Positions 1 to 9,325 of a stretch of 64,000 nt of DNA are shown piece by piece. The stretch lies in the NCBI RefSeq assembly GCF_018739885.1, contig NZ_JADOES010000001.1, forward strand, positions 124,001 through 188,000. The letters are read 5' to 3'. Position 1 is the first letter of the stretch, and every line of letters starts with the position of its first letter. The notes under the pieces are model-generated. The model saw only the letters and a program-made list of their open reading frames with translations. It made no database searches and was not told the DNA's origin. Made by a program: the position numbers and the translations under genes. This stretch comes from Leptothoe spongobia TAU-MAC 1115. Its GTDB lineage: Bacteria; Cyanobacteriota; Cyanobacteriia; Phormidesmidales; Phormidesmidaceae.

Positions 1-461
1 ATCGCATCTCGATATTCTGACTCTGTCGCTGCAAATCGATAGGGCGAGGTAGGTAATCCCAACTCCTCAGCTGCCAACCGACGAATTCCCTCACGATCCA
101 TCGTGAGCCGCGTTGCTAAGGCTGTAGGAATAACTGTCCAGCCCTCCGCTTCTAGCTCAATCAAGGTTTCTGTTGCCAAGGCCTCTACCTCCGGCACGAT
201 CAGGTCGGGACGTTCTTGTTCCACCACATGCTTGAGGGCTTGACCATCCAACATGCTGAGCACGTGGGAGCGGTGGGCTATCTGCATGGCAGGTGCATTG
301 GCATACGCATCTACTGCAATCACTTCAATGCCTAAACGCATTGCTTCTAGGGCTACTTCACGCCCTAATTCACCAGACCCTAACAGCAGCAGGCGTTTAC
401 CACCACTCGACAGAGGGGTACCCCAGGCGACATTGCTCGGCTGATTTGCCACTTTTGCCAT
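1..461 (-). CDS. purT: Formate-dependent phosphoribosylglycinamide formyltransferase, N-terminal part
   Basis: Read on the minus strand from an ATG at 461, running off the left edge (153 codons visible). The protein begins [10 protein letters not shown] and has a nucleotide-binding start with [17 protein letters not shown], then [20 protein letters not shown] and a PEVEALATE stretch. These are hallmarks of PurT, the ATP-grasp enzyme that makes formyl-GAR from GAR, formate and ATP in purine synthesis. Only the pre-ATP-grasp domain and the beginning of the central domain are in view; the catalytic ATP-grasp part lies outside. No operon partner is visible, and the next gene (pilM) is divergent. 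The related biotin-carboxylase-like PurK is less likely because the LGSGELG and [10 protein letters not shown] motifs are PurT-specific. Confidence 0.9.
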   Translation of the reverse strand, partial: MAKVANQPSNVAWGTPLSSGGKRLLLLGSGELGREVALEAMRLGIEVIAVDAYANAPAMQIAHRSHVLSMLDGQALKHVVEQERPDLIVPEVEALATETLIELEAEGWTVIPTALATRLTMDREGIRRLAAEELGLPTSPYRFAATESEYRDA

Positions 462-651
462 AATTACTCAAAAAAAAACCAACTTTTTTTAGAAATCGTG
501 TGATCAATTTAGCCAATTGCGTGTAATATCGCTCGTAAAAAATCACTTACTTTCTCTCTTGAGGCGATTTTCCTTTTCGTGAGTTGAGGGTGATTGGGTT
601 AAAAGCCGATGTATAAATTAAGGCCTAAGCTAAAGCATTCAAGGGAGTTAA

Positions 652-746
652 AATCTGCAATGAAATGATTTAGATGGAATTTAAAAGCATGCCAATCAAA
701 AACTTTCAGTTATTGAAGCAGTTAACAATCTGCAATGAAATGATTT
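652..746. repeat. 20-bp direct repeat pair upstream of the pil operon
   Basis: The 621-base gap 462-1082 has no convincing gene. It is AT-rich and contains two exact copies of AATCTGCAATGAAATGATTT at 652-671 and 727-746, 75 bases apart. They lie about 340-430 bases before the pilM start, between divergent purT and pilM. Paired exact copies in a divergent promoter region suggest a protein-binding site, but no known cyanobacterial motif is recognised. Confidence 0.6.
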
Positions 747-1082
747 GAGCTGGGTGTAAAAACGGTCCATGCTTAAACGTTTAGTTTCAAAGGGACCCTG
801 ACTACAGCTGGTTTTTCACTCTTGCAAGGTGGCCAAAAAATCAATTCAAAATGGTGTATGTTTTTTCATCTTTTTAGGGCAGTATTGACACCAACCTCTC
901 TATGCTTTGGCGATAGCTGGCCATTCCTGCACAAATTGTGTACGATGCGTGAGCAAAAATTCATATCAAAGTATTAGTCTCCGCCAAACTAAAGAATTGG
1001 GCTCTGCTTAATTTAAATTGCTTGGCTCTGCCTCATGCAAATTGCCTTCCACAACCGGATAACATTTTGACCGGATAACGCT

Positions 1083-2186
1083 GTGAATAGTTTAAAGTCG
1101 CTATTTTCAAGAAAAGCCCCAGGCGTTGGTGTTGAACTCACGCCCGAACGGGTCAACGTAGCCCGCTTGCGGAAGCAAGGGCAGAAGTTAAAATTAGAAA
1201 CTCTCGCCTCTGCTGAGATTCCAGAAGGCATTTTTGAGGAGGGTCAAATCATTGATACGGCAGCGATGGCTGATGCCATTCGGTCTGCTTTGACAGAAAG
1301 CAAGTTAAGGGTGAAACGGGCCACGACGGCTGTTCCTGGTCGGGCAATTACGCGGGTAATTCCGGTACCAGCAGAGTTAGACGATAACGAACTGCGTGAG
1401 ATGGTACTCAACCAGGAAGCCAGTCTATATCTGCCGTTTCCTCGAGAAGAAGCTGATGTGGATTATCAAAAGCTGGGCTTCTTTGTCGATGAGGATGGGA
1501 TTGAGAAAGTTCAGGTGTTGTTGGTGGCAGTCAAAAAAGAGGTCACCGATGCTTACATGGAAACATTTCAGCAGGCTGGCCTCAATCTAGATGTGGTTGA
1601 GACCAGCAGCTTTGCGCTGATTCGAACCATCCGTGAGCAGTTGCGACAGTTCACTCCCCAAGAAGCGGCTGCCATTGTTGATATTCAGTTTGAGAGTACC
1701 GAAATCTCAATTGTTGTTGACGGCATTCCCCATTTCTCCCGGACAGTTCCTATTGGGACGTTTCAGATTCAAAGCGCACTCAGTCGCGCGATGAATTTAC
1801 CCCCAACTCGCAATACAGAATTGCTGCAAGGGATGACTGTACCGGCAACGCCGATGGATAGTATGGGGGCTCCCCAGATGGCTGGTGGGACTAACCCAGG
1901 TACAGCGGCCATGCTCAGAGTATTGGGTGAGCTATCCGATGAGCTCCGACGCTCCATTGACTTTTACTTAAATCAGGGAGAAGACATGGAGGTTGCCCAG
2001 CTGCTATTGGCAGGGCCAGGCAGTGCCATTGGTCAACTGGATGAGTTCTTTGCCCAACGGTTGAGTTTGCCAGCTAGCCCGATCGATCCGATTGAGGCGC
2101 TATCGCTGGAGTTGGGTGATGATATTGCCGAAGCTCAGCGTCCTGGGTTAGCAACAGTTCTTGGATTGGGTCTGCGGGAGGTTTAG
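1083..2186 (+). CDS. pilM: Type IV pilus assembly ATPase PilM
   Basis: 367-residue actin/FtsA-like cytoplasmic protein that docks on the N-terminus of PilN and links the pilus motor to the inner-membrane alignment complex. The sequence shows the PilM/ComA hallmarks: GVELTPERVNVARL near the N-terminus (first phosphate loop), TTAVPGRAITRVIPVPAEL, a VVETSSFALIRTI segment and a late LLLAGPGSAI loop with the typical C-terminal PIDPIE stretch. The start is GTG at 1083. First gene of pilM-pilN-pilO-pilQ; pilN follows after 3 bases, so the genes are almost certainly co-transcribed. Cyanobacteria use this complex for twitching motility and DNA uptake. Confidence 0.95.
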   Translation: MNSLKSLFSRKAPGVGVELTPERVNVARLRKQGQKLKLETLASAEIPEGIFEEGQIIDTAAMADAIRSALTESKLRVKRATTAVPGRAITRVIPVPAELDDNELREMVLNQEASLYLPFPREEADVDYQKLGFFVDEDGIEKVQVLLVAVKKEVTDAYMETFQQAGLNLDVVETSSFALIRTIREQLRQFTPQEAAAIVDIQFESTEISIVVDGIPHFSRTVPIGTFQIQSALSRAMNLPPTRNTELLQGMTVPATPMDSMGAPQMAGGTNPGTAAMLRVLGELSDELRRSIDFYLNQGEDMEVAQLLLAGPGSAIGQLDEFFAQRLSLPASPIDPIEALSLELGDDIAEAQRPGLATVLGLGLREV

Positions 2187-2189
2187 AAC

Positions 2190-2972
2190 ATGTACAGCAT
2201 TGATATCAACTTTCTCAATGATCGTGAAGAGCGGCCTGTATTGGCAACTCAATCGTCGGCTGTTGTTAGGCAGTCAACTAGCGATCGCACTCCCATTGCC
2301 ATTGGTGTTGGGGTTTTGGTAGCCGCGTTAGCCGGTGTAGGTGGATTTTTTGGATTCCTTAAATATCAAGAATCTACTTTACAGACAAAACAGGCTGAGC
2401 TGGATGCTCAACTCACTGAGCTACAGGCAAAGCTAGCCCAAGTCGAGCAGATCAAAGCAGAAACAGAAGCAGCGCGCTCAGAAAGCCGTGCTTTAGCAGG
2501 AGTCTTTACTAAGATTCGACCCTGGTCAGCCATAGTGAAGGATATCCAAAATCGAATCCCGACCCGAGCTCAGTTGTCACAAGTCAGTCAGACCGGTGGC
2601 GAAGCAATCACTCCCCCCGGAGGGGAAGCTCCTGTAGCGCCTGAAGCAGGGGGCATTAGCATTAATGGCACGGCCTGTTCTTTTGACGATGTCAATGATT
2701 TTCTTCTGACACTCAAAAACTCCCCCTTCCTAGAGAGTGAAACCGTTAAATTAAATACCTCCACTCTGGGCGGTGATGTCTTGGGTCGTTGTCCAGGCGA
2801 AGCTCAGCGTGACGAGCCCACTCAGCTAGTCGACTATACGATCGCTGGCAATATCAAAAGTGTATCTACCGAACAGTTTGATCGTCTACTTGCTGAACTG
2901 GAAAATCAGCAAGCGTCTGTAGGTCTTTCCTCTAGGTTAAAAGCCCTTTTAGAAACAGGAGTGCTCGAATAA
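2190..2972 (+). CDS. pilN: Type IV pilus inner-membrane protein PilN
   Basis: 260 residues. The short N-terminal segment MYSIDINFLNDRE corresponds to the conserved cytoplasmic NPL-type peptide that binds PilM. One membrane helix (about residues 35-55, IAIGVGVLVAALAGVGGFFGF) is followed by a coiled coil rich in Gln, Glu and Ala (about 60-100) and a periplasmic ferredoxin-like domain. A Pro/Gly-rich linker (about 137-152) interrupts the periplasmic part. The stop codon overlaps the ATG of pilO by one base, indicating translational coupling. With PilO it forms the periplasmic heterodimer that aligns the motor with the PilQ secretin. Confidence 0.92.
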   Translation: MYSIDINFLNDREERPVLATQSSAVVRQSTSDRTPIAIGVGVLVAALAGVGGFFGFLKYQESTLQTKQAELDAQLTELQAKLAQVEQIKAETEAARSESRALAGVFTKIRPWSAIVKDIQNRIPTRAQLSQVSQTGGEAITPPGGEAPVAPEAGGISINGTACSFDDVNDFLLTLKNSPFLESETVKLNTSTLGGDVLGRCPGEAQRDEPTQLVDYTIAGNIKSVSTEQFDRLLAELENQQASVGLSSRLKALLETGVLE

Positions 2973-3784
2973 TGACATTAAGCGGAGACTTTATCCCAGC
3001 CGAAGATGACCTGTATGATGAGCCGTCAAATCCTGTTGTCTTTGGTATTGAGCTAACCCCCAAAGTGTTAGGCATTTTGGCTGCGTTAGCTGGTATAGGT
3101 TTAGCTATATTCTTGTTTCAACGATTTGTACAGCCTGTACGGCAAAGCAATCAAGAACTGAGAACCGATATTGCTGAGAAAGAACAACAGCTAGCTAACC
3201 AAGCGGAACGACTAGAGGAAATTGCCAACCTTGAGGAAGAACGCGATGCCGCCCTGGTACAGCGTCGTAATGTCTACTCCTTATTTGCGGATGAGTCCTC
3301 TATGGATACCCTGCTACTAGATATCAATCAGCGGATCAAAAATAGCAATGCTTCGATCGGTGCTGCCCGTAACCAGATTAAGGCTCGGGGTATTCCTCCA
3401 ATTTTGATTGAGGCTCAGCTGAAAAGATTTGACCCCGCTGGAGAAGTTATTGTCCAAGACGGTAGTCTAGGCGCAGAGGTTGACGGTAAGCTCAAGCGTC
3501 AAACCTACAGTGTTGATTTTTCGGGCGATTTTGCTCAGACTCAGTCGATCCTGGGCAATATTGAGCGATTAGAGCCTTTGCTATTGCTCAAAGATTTTTC
3601 TCTCTCATCATCTGAGGCTGTGACTGAAACCGTTCTTAACAACCAAGGTCAAGTGGTGGGGCAGCCAAAACAGCAAATAACCTCAACATTTGCCGTGGAT
3701 GCGCTAATTCCCACTGGTGATCCCTCGGTTCCACCGGTGATAGCTCCACCGCCTCCGCCGGCTGAGGGTGAAGCAGCCCAATAG
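2972..3784 (+). CDS. pilO: Type IV pilus inner-membrane protein PilO
   Basis: 270 residues with a single N-terminal membrane helix (about 29-48, LGILAALAGIGLAIFLF), a coiled coil full of Glu, Gln and Leu (about 55-95) and a C-terminal periplasmic domain. The last 20 residues are Pro-rich (IAPPPPPAEGEAAQ). Its place directly after pilN with a one-base overlap, its domain order and the absence of a PilM-binding peptide identify it as PilO. No pilP-like lipoprotein lies between it and pilQ, as is usual in cyanobacteria. It heterodimerises with PilN in the pilus alignment subcomplex. Confidence 0.9.
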   Translation: MTLSGDFIPAEDDLYDEPSNPVVFGIELTPKVLGILAALAGIGLAIFLFQRFVQPVRQSNQELRTDIAEKEQQLANQAERLEEIANLEEERDAALVQRRNVYSLFADESSMDTLLLDINQRIKNSNASIGAARNQIKARGIPPILIEAQLKRFDPAGEVIVQDGSLGAEVDGKLKRQTYSVDFSGDFAQTQSILGNIERLEPLLLLKDFSLSSSEAVTETVLNNQGQVVGQPKQQITSTFAVDALIPTGDPSVPPVIAPPPPPAEGEAAQ

Positions 3785-3888
3785 GCAAAATATAAACAGC
3801 CCATAACGTTTGTAACCCCTGTCCCCAATTTCCCGAGATTTTATTCCCCAGGCATTGACGTACGCTAATTAAGATTAAGGAGTGAACT

Positions 3889-5949
3889 GTGAAACGCTTT
3901 TTCAAACTTGGAAGTTTAATTGTTGGCGGAGCGCTGAGCGTCCTCACAGCCCAGTCTGCTGAAGCCGCTGCTACAGCCATTCAGGATGTTGAACTCAAAG
4001 CAACTAAAACTGGTATGGAGCTGCTGCTTTCAACCAAAGGCGGTGACACTCCTCAGATCTTTGCTGTCCGGCGAGACAATCTTCTGCAGGCAGATATTAC
4101 GAATACTCAGTTAGCGTTACCCCGGAGTAAGGCTTACAACAAGCAAAGCCCTGATCCTGCTATTCAGTCGATTCAATTAGAAACCCTGAATGAGAATACG
4201 GTGCGATTGACAATTAAGGGGGCGGACAAAGCTCCAGTTGCCGATTTGCAGAAGGTCAATGGTCAGGGATTACTGGTTAGTTTGGATACTCGACCAAATG
4301 CTACTCCACAGCCAAGTGAGCTTCCTGATGCCATTGAAACAGTAACTGACGAATCACTGTTGCCAGCTCACATTGCTCAGGCAGACACAGACACAGATAC
4401 ACCGGATGTCCTGGTTCCTAACCCTGAAGTGATTATTGACGGTAATCCAGTGGCAGCTCCTTCGTTAAATGGCGCACCCCCGTTTTTACCCCAGGCTGTT
4501 CCGCCACCAGTAGGTGATATTGCTGTATCTGAAATTGGTGCGAGTTTAGATGTGATTGACTTGGGTACGGCTGAGCGTGTGCCTCGGTTGGTCCTGAGGG
4601 ATGCAACTGCTCGTGAGGCATTATCCTTGTTGGCTCGTGCTGCTGGGCTTAACCTGGCATTTACTGAAGCAGGTGCTGGTGGAGAAGGGGCTGCTGCTGT
4701 CGATACCCAGATCACCTTGGACATTGAAGATGAGCCCGTGCAAAATGTTTTCAATTATGTCTTACAAATCTCTGGATTGGAGGCAAATCGTATCGGTCGG
4801 ACGATTTTTGTCGGTCCTCGATTGCCCCAATCTGCACGTAATTTGACCGTGCGCAGTGTTCGTCTGAATCAGGTGGATGTAGCCAGTGCCGTGAACTTCT
4901 TAGTGTTCATGGGAGCTGAAAGTGCATTTACCGACGTGCAAGAAATTGAAACAGTTGAATCAACGATCGATGTGGGTGAAGAAGTCGAACAAGTTGAAAG
5001 AACTGAGCTAGAGACAAGCATTGAAATCTTGCGGGCTGATTATGAGGATTCACCGCCTCTATTGCGGGGATTGCAGGTGATTGGTGATGCTCGTACGAGT
5101 TCTGTAACGCTAGTGGGTACGCCTCGTCAAGTTGAAATTGCGACAACGCAGCTCGTGCAGCTGGATCTACGTCGGCGTCAGGTTGCTGTTAATGTCCGTG
5201 TGATCGATGTGAATCTTTCAGCGATGGAGCGATTTGACACTAGCTTTTCCTTTGGTGTCGATGACACCTTTGCTGACCAAACGAATGGGCTTCTAACGCT
5301 GGCCTTTAATAATAACCCTTTGAATGTTGCGAGAAACTTTATTGCAGCTCTTGAGGCCACCATTACCAATGGTAATTCCAAGATAATTACCGATCCAACA
5401 CTGATTATTCAAGAAGGCCAGGACGCCTCAGTTAACTTAGTTGAGGAGGTCATTAACGAAAGTGTGACTAACGCTGTCATTAGTGATAGTGGCGTCGTCA
5501 CTAATGAAAGAGCGGTTCAATTGGTAGATGTAGGACTGACTCTGGCGGTTAATGTTGATCGCATCGATGATAATGGCTTTGTGTCTTTGTCTGTTGCACC
5601 CACCATTTCTTCTCCAGGAGCACAATTTGATTTAGGCGGAAATGATTTTGTAATTCCAATTTCCACCCGAGCATTATCCTCCGGCCAAATTCGGGTGCGT
5701 GATGGTCAAACTCTAGTTCTGTCTGGGATTATCCAGGACACCGATGCTACCAGTATTCGCAAGGTGCCAATCTTAGGCGATTTGCCGATCATTGGTGCGC
5801 TGTTCCGTGACACTGATACTACGAATGAGCGTCAAGAATTGATTGTCCTGTTGACGCCTCAAGTTTTGGATGACTCAGATCAAAGTATCTATGGCTATAG
5901 CTACACACCTGGGGAAGATGTGCGAGAGCTATTGGGAGAAGATGAGTAA
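3889..5949 (+). CDS. pilQ: Type IV pilus secretin PilQ
   Basis: 686 residues from a GTG start at 3889, preceded by AAGGAG about 7 bases upstream. The signal peptide is KRFFKLGSLIVGGALSVLTA with likely cleavage after SAEAA. An AMIN-like domain (about 30-135) is followed by an acidic/Pro linker, an STN/N0 domain (about 215-300), N1-type repeats, and the secretin core from about 430 with the usual VPILGDLPIIGALFR (near 625) and ELIVLLTPQVL motifs. It forms the multimeric outer-membrane pore through which the pilus emerges. It is separated from pilO by 104 bases but is in the same orientation, and a strong terminator follows. Length is normal for a cyanobacterial PilQ. Confidence 0.95.
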   Translation: MKRFFKLGSLIVGGALSVLTAQSAEAAATAIQDVELKATKTGMELLLSTKGGDTPQIFAVRRDNLLQADITNTQLALPRSKAYNKQSPDPAIQSIQLETLNENTVRLTIKGADKAPVADLQKVNGQGLLVSLDTRPNATPQPSELPDAIETVTDESLLPAHIAQADTDTDTPDVLVPNPEVIIDGNPVAAPSLNGAPPFLPQAVPPPVGDIAVSEIGASLDVIDLGTAERVPRLVLRDATAREALSLLARAAGLNLAFTEAGAGGEGAAAVDTQITLDIEDEPVQNVFNYVLQISGLEANRIGRTIFVGPRLPQSARNLTVRSVRLNQVDVASAVNFLVFMGAESAFTDVQEIETVESTIDVGEEVEQVERTELETSIEILRADYEDSPPLLRGLQVIGDARTSSVTLVGTPRQVEIATTQLVQLDLRRRQVAVNVRVIDVNLSAMERFDTSFSFGVDDTFADQTNGLLTLAFNNNPLNVARNFIAALEATITNGNSKIITDPTLIIQEGQDASVNLVEEVINESVTNAVISDSGVVTNERAVQLVDVGLTLAVNVDRIDDNGFVSLSVAPTISSPGAQFDLGGNDFVIPISTRALSSGQIRVRDGQTLVLSGIIQDTDATSIRKVPILGDLPIIGALFRDTDTTNERQELIVLLTPQVLDDSDQSIYGYSYTPGEDVRELLGEDE

Positions 5950-5974
5950 TTTTCGTTAGTCTCCGTAACATTTA

Positions 5975-6021
5975 AAAAATCCTCTGAAACTCTTTTATAG
6001 AAGGGCTTTCAGAGGATTTTT
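5975..6021 (+). terminator. Intrinsic terminator of the pil operon
   Basis: 15-base arms (AAAAATCCTCTGAAA at 5975-5989 and its exact complement at 6007-6021) around a 17-base loop, ending in a T-run. It lies 25 bases after the pilQ stop. The A-rich left arm would let it work on the other strand too. Confidence 0.85.
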
Positions 6022-6263
6022 CATGAGATATCATACCTTGACTAAGGATAGATCCTATGAACTTTCCTAAAAATCGCTGAAATCCATATAAATTCAATGT
6101 TTTATAGATCCATACGGGTAAAGCACCCCTTAGAATAGTGCAGAGAAAACATGAGGCTTCAAGGGTTTCAGCGATTTGTTGAGATTTTCCTTATGTTTCT
6201 TTAACGATTTGTCCAACGGTGGGCATAGTTCATTCATTGGTTTTAATCTGCGAGGAGACAAAG

Positions 6264-6542
6264 ATGAATAAAGGTGAACTTGTGGACAAGGTGTCTGAAA
6301 AAGCCTCTGTTACTAAAAAACAGGCTGACGCAGTCATTTCTGCAGCAATTGAGTCCATTATGGAAGCGGTTTCTAGTGGGGATAAAGTGACGCTGGTTGG
6401 GTTTGGTTCCTTTGAGCCCCGCCATCGTAAAGAGCGTGAAGGTCGTAATCCTAAAACTGGGGATACCATGGTTATCCCAGCTACGACTGTGCCCGCTTTT
6501 TCCGCCGGTAAGTTATTTAAGGAAATGGTTGCTAAGAAATAA
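6264..6542 (+). CDS. hupB: DNA-binding protein HU
   Basis: 92-residue histone-like protein starting MNKGELVDKV with the HU signature GFGSFEPRHRKEREGRNPKTG and the beta-arm TMVIPATTVPAFSAGK. It binds and bends DNA non-specifically as a dimer and compacts the nucleoid. ATG 6264 is preferred over an in-frame ATG 45 bases upstream because it is preceded by GAGGAG at good spacing and matches the family N-terminus. It stands alone, between the pil terminator and an unrelated oxidoreductase. Confidence 0.96.
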   Translation: MNKGELVDKVSEKASVTKKQADAVISAAIESIMEAVSSGDKVTLVGFGSFEPRHRKEREGRNPKTGDTMVIPATTVPAFSAGKLFKEMVAKK

Positions 6543-6688
6543 TCAAGTTTATCCCTAATTCAAAATAGGTAGTGTCGCTGTGGCACTTAAGTATCAAAGG
6601 TTTTCTCTCGGACTATCCTGGATGATGGCCTCGATTTACTTCTAGCTGTAGCGGCACTACTTTATAGTTTTTATATTAATTCAAGGGG

Positions 6689-7999
6689 TTGCCTGACCAT
6701 AGTACGGATTACGATTTAGCAATTCTAGGTGGCAGTATAGGCAGTCGTCTGGCTGCCTATACTGCTGTTCGTAGAGGTGCCCGTGTTGCTCTGATCTCCC
6801 AAGCCTGGCGAGACAATGATGTAACTCGGCATCTCTGGCATGCTCTTCACAGTGCCAACCTCAAGGAAGATTTAGGAACATGGCCCACCCTGCGCGATTG
6901 GGTTGGTTTCCAGTGTGAGCATACTGAACTGTCTCCAACGATCCTCAGAACCCAAGGGATCGACGTGATTCTTGAACCTGCTAGGTTTATAGGGAATCTG
7001 AAGCTAAAGCTAGCTAGCCGATACCTCAAAGCCAGTCGTTATTTACTGACCGACGGATATGGTATGTCAACATCTGGCATGCTTCAAAATAACTGGTTAT
7101 GTCATCGACTGATGCAGCTTGATGCAATTCCGCAACGAATTGCTTTGGTTGGTCATGGAGCTATGGCTGTTGAATGGGCCTATGCCCTGAGTCGTTTCGC
7201 TACGGTAACGCTGATTCTACTGGAGCAGGTGCTTTTACCAGCAGAGGATCACGATATTCAACGACTCGTTAGTGCGCAACTGAAAAGCTTGAGCATAAAC
7301 ATAGTGCATACCAAGGAGTGTCTGAGGGATGGTGTTATTCCAAACGATGATGCTGATCTTTTCGTGGTAGTGCCTCAACCTTTTGCTTGGGAAACTTTGG
7401 GGCTAGAAAATCTCGGCATTATGACCGGAAAGCCCATAGCTACAAATCGATATTTGCAAACAAACTGCTCCCAAATCTACGTGAGCGGTGGCAGTCTGGG
7501 GGGAGAAAATCGGACTGAGTTAACTCAGCAAGAAACGATGATTGCCCTAGAAAATGCACTTTTTGGACGACGGCACGCCATGGACTATCGGCAGGCATTT
7601 TATGGGATTAATCTACTGTCACCCATCGGTCATTGGGGCCTGACTGAGCGCCAAGCGAAAGAACACTATGGCGCTGCTGCAGTAGAGGTAGTTCAGGCAT
7701 CTTGCTTGCCAGAGATGGCTAAGCATCCAGCCCAGACTAATTTCTGCAAACTCATTACCCACGGATCACGAATTGTAGGTGTACACCTGATGGGGGAGGA
7801 GGCAGCTACTGTCGTTGCGACTTTGGGAAACCAACCAACGATGGGAACGCTGAGTCGACAAATAGCTAGGGTTATACCTGGCACACTGTTCGATGCTATC
7901 TATCAGGCCGCTGACCAATGGAAAAGCCGTCACTGGAATGAAGGGCAATGGCGGCGAGATTGGGCAGAAAATTGGTTTAATCTGCGGCGATCAATCTAG
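6689..7999 (+). CDS. FAD-dependent pyridine nucleotide-disulfide oxidoreductase family protein without redox cysteines
   Basis: 436 residues, TTG start. The fold order is that of mercuric reductase/lipoamide dehydrogenase: FAD-binding Rossmann start YDLAILGGSIGSRLAAYTAV, a central NAD-binding-like stretch IALVGHGAMAVEWAYALSRF (about 152-171), a second FAD contact near IYVSGGSLGG, and a C-terminal dimerisation domain with KLITHGSRIVGVHLMGEEA (about 352-370). The redox-active CxxxxC that should follow the first Rossmann motif is absent (ISQAWRDNDVTRHLW instead), so a disulfide reductase reaction is unlikely. It may be a diaphorase-like or non-catalytic flavoprotein. The start is uncertain because no good ribosome-binding site is seen. 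The downstream gene is convergent. Confidence 0.75.
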   Translation: MPDHSTDYDLAILGGSIGSRLAAYTAVRRGARVALISQAWRDNDVTRHLWHALHSANLKEDLGTWPTLRDWVGFQCEHTELSPTILRTQGIDVILEPARFIGNLKLKLASRYLKASRYLLTDGYGMSTSGMLQNNWLCHRLMQLDAIPQRIALVGHGAMAVEWAYALSRFATVTLILLEQVLLPAEDHDIQRLVSAQLKSLSINIVHTKECLRDGVIPNDDADLFVVVPQPFAWETLGLENLGIMTGKPIATNRYLQTNCSQIYVSGGSLGGENRTELTQQETMIALENALFGRRHAMDYRQAFYGINLLSPIGHWGLTERQAKEHYGAAAVEVVQASCLPEMAKHPAQTNFCKLITHGSRIVGVHLMGEEAATVVATLGNQPTMGTLSRQIARVIPGTLFDAIYQAADQWKSRHWNEGQWRRDWAENWFNLRRSI

Positions 8000-8003
8000 G
8001 AAA

Positions 8004-8597
8004 TCAAACCTTGGCTAGGGTAACAACTTCTGGTTGATCCTGATACTTACCCTGACGGGTTTCGTAGCTCACTTGGCAGGGATCACCCTCTAAAAATAAC
8101 AGCTGCACCACCCCCTCACTGGCATAGATACGACAGTCAGCACTAGAAGAGTTAGAAAATTCCAGGGTCAGGTAACCACGCCAACCTGCTTCAGCTGGCG
8201 TGAGGTTAGCGATAATGCCACAGCGGGCATAAGTACTTTTACCAATGCAAATAGTAGTGATGTTCTCGGGAATGGCCAGACGTTCTAAGGCAACCCCTAA
8301 TCCATAGGAGTGAGCTGGCAAAATAAAGTAGCTGCCATTCTCATCGGTACGTAGTTGGGTCGGCTCTAAATTTTCTGGATTGAAGTGTTTGGGATCGATG
8401 ACAGTGCCAGGTATGTGGCGAAAGATTCGAAACTCTTTAGGGGATAGACGAATATCGTAACCAAAGGAGGATAGACCATAGCTAATCACAGGTACACTGC
8501 TGCCACTGAGTTCTATTCTCCTGACTAAGGCAGGCTCAAAGGGAGCAATCATCCCTTCATTGGCCATTGTATGGATCCATGCATCATTTTTGATCAT
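8004..8597 (-). CDS. dcd: dCTP deaminase
   Basis: 197 residues. It contains the dCTP deaminase/dUTPase fold motifs: SYGLSSFGYDIRLSPKEF near residue 39, VIDPKHFNPENLEP, FILPAHSYGLGVALERLAIP, the active-site segment GKSTYARCGIIANLTPAEAGWRG (about 118-140) and LTLEFSNSS. It deaminates dCTP to dUTP, feeding dTMP synthesis. Its ATG immediately follows the stop codon of the upstream CobO-like gene with zero spacing, so the two are very likely translationally coupled. Confidence 0.93.
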   Translation of the reverse strand: MIKNDAWIHTMANEGMIAPFEPALVRRIELSGSSVPVISYGLSSFGYDIRLSPKEFRIFRHIPGTVIDPKHFNPENLEPTQLRTDENGSYFILPAHSYGLGVALERLAIPENITTICIGKSTYARCGIIANLTPAEAGWRGYLTLEFSNSSSADCRIYASEGVVQLLFLEGDPCQVSYETRQGKYQDQPEVVTLAKV

Positions 8598-9185
8598 TTA
8601 GGGCAAAAACTCGCGACGGAACTCGGTGACCTGATCGGCCATCGATAGGATTGAATAGGGCATTTTGGGCCCTGTCAAAATGATATCCATTTGAGAAGGA
8701 CGCTGTTCAAGTAGTTCAAGTACTTCAGTCTCGGGAATCAGTCCGTAATCAATGGCAAGACTCAACTCGTCCAACATCACGAGGCTATACTTGTCATCCT
8801 GTACAACTGATTTGACGTAGTCCCACAGTTCATTCACAGCGGCTTGGGCATCATCGGTGTTTTCAAAGATGCAGCCAGAATACCCGCAGCGTACCCAGTC
8901 TAAATTTTGACCCATTTGAGTCATATGCTCCGGCCCCTGATCAATTCCGCCTTTAAGAAACTGAGCCACTAGCACTGACATACCCTGATCGGCAGAGCGT
9001 AGGGCTTGAACCATCACATTAGTGAAAAAACTACGATGAACAGAGGTAAACACCTGTAGCGAGCCTTCAATGGCTTGTAAAAATGGGTGACGATCTCCTT
9101 TAGCAATTCTGGGCCTGGGATCAGAGGCAGCGGGTATTCGAGATAGACGACGGGGATTGTGATTTACCCTCAGCTGTTGAACCAT
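8598..9185 (-). CDS. CobO/BtuR-like P-loop family protein with a degenerate Walker A
   Basis: 195 residues related to cob(I)alamin adenosyltransferase CobO/BtuR. Family features present are LVAQFLKGG, the YSLVMLDELSLAIDYGLI segment (Walker B plus substrate loop, about 135-152), ILTGPKMPYSILSMADQVTEFR near the C-terminus. The Walker A that should read GxGKGKTT is replaced by TSVHRSFFTN (about 47-56), with no Lys-Ser/Thr pair. ATP-dependent corrinoid adenosylation is therefore doubtful. It sits directly upstream of dcd with no gap. It may be a cyanobacterial paralogue with a regulatory or nucleotide-related role; the true function is unknown. Confidence 0.72.
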   Translation of the reverse strand: MVQQLRVNHNPRRLSRIPAASDPRPRIAKGDRHPFLQAIEGSLQVFTSVHRSFFTNVMVQALRSADQGMSVLVAQFLKGGIDQGPEHMTQMGQNLDWVRCGYSGCIFENTDDAQAAVNELWDYVKSVVQDDKYSLVMLDELSLAIDYGLIPETEVLELLEQRPSQMDIILTGPKMPYSILSMADQVTEFRREFLP

Positions 9186-9325
9186 AAAACGCTATATCTA
9201 GTAGCAGTTTATTCATTAGCGCCCTAAATATAGCGCATACGTCGATAAATATATCGCATACATGTCAGATTTAGTCAGCGGCTTAACATGATGATTTTTA
9301 CACCATGGATATTGCCCAACAATAT

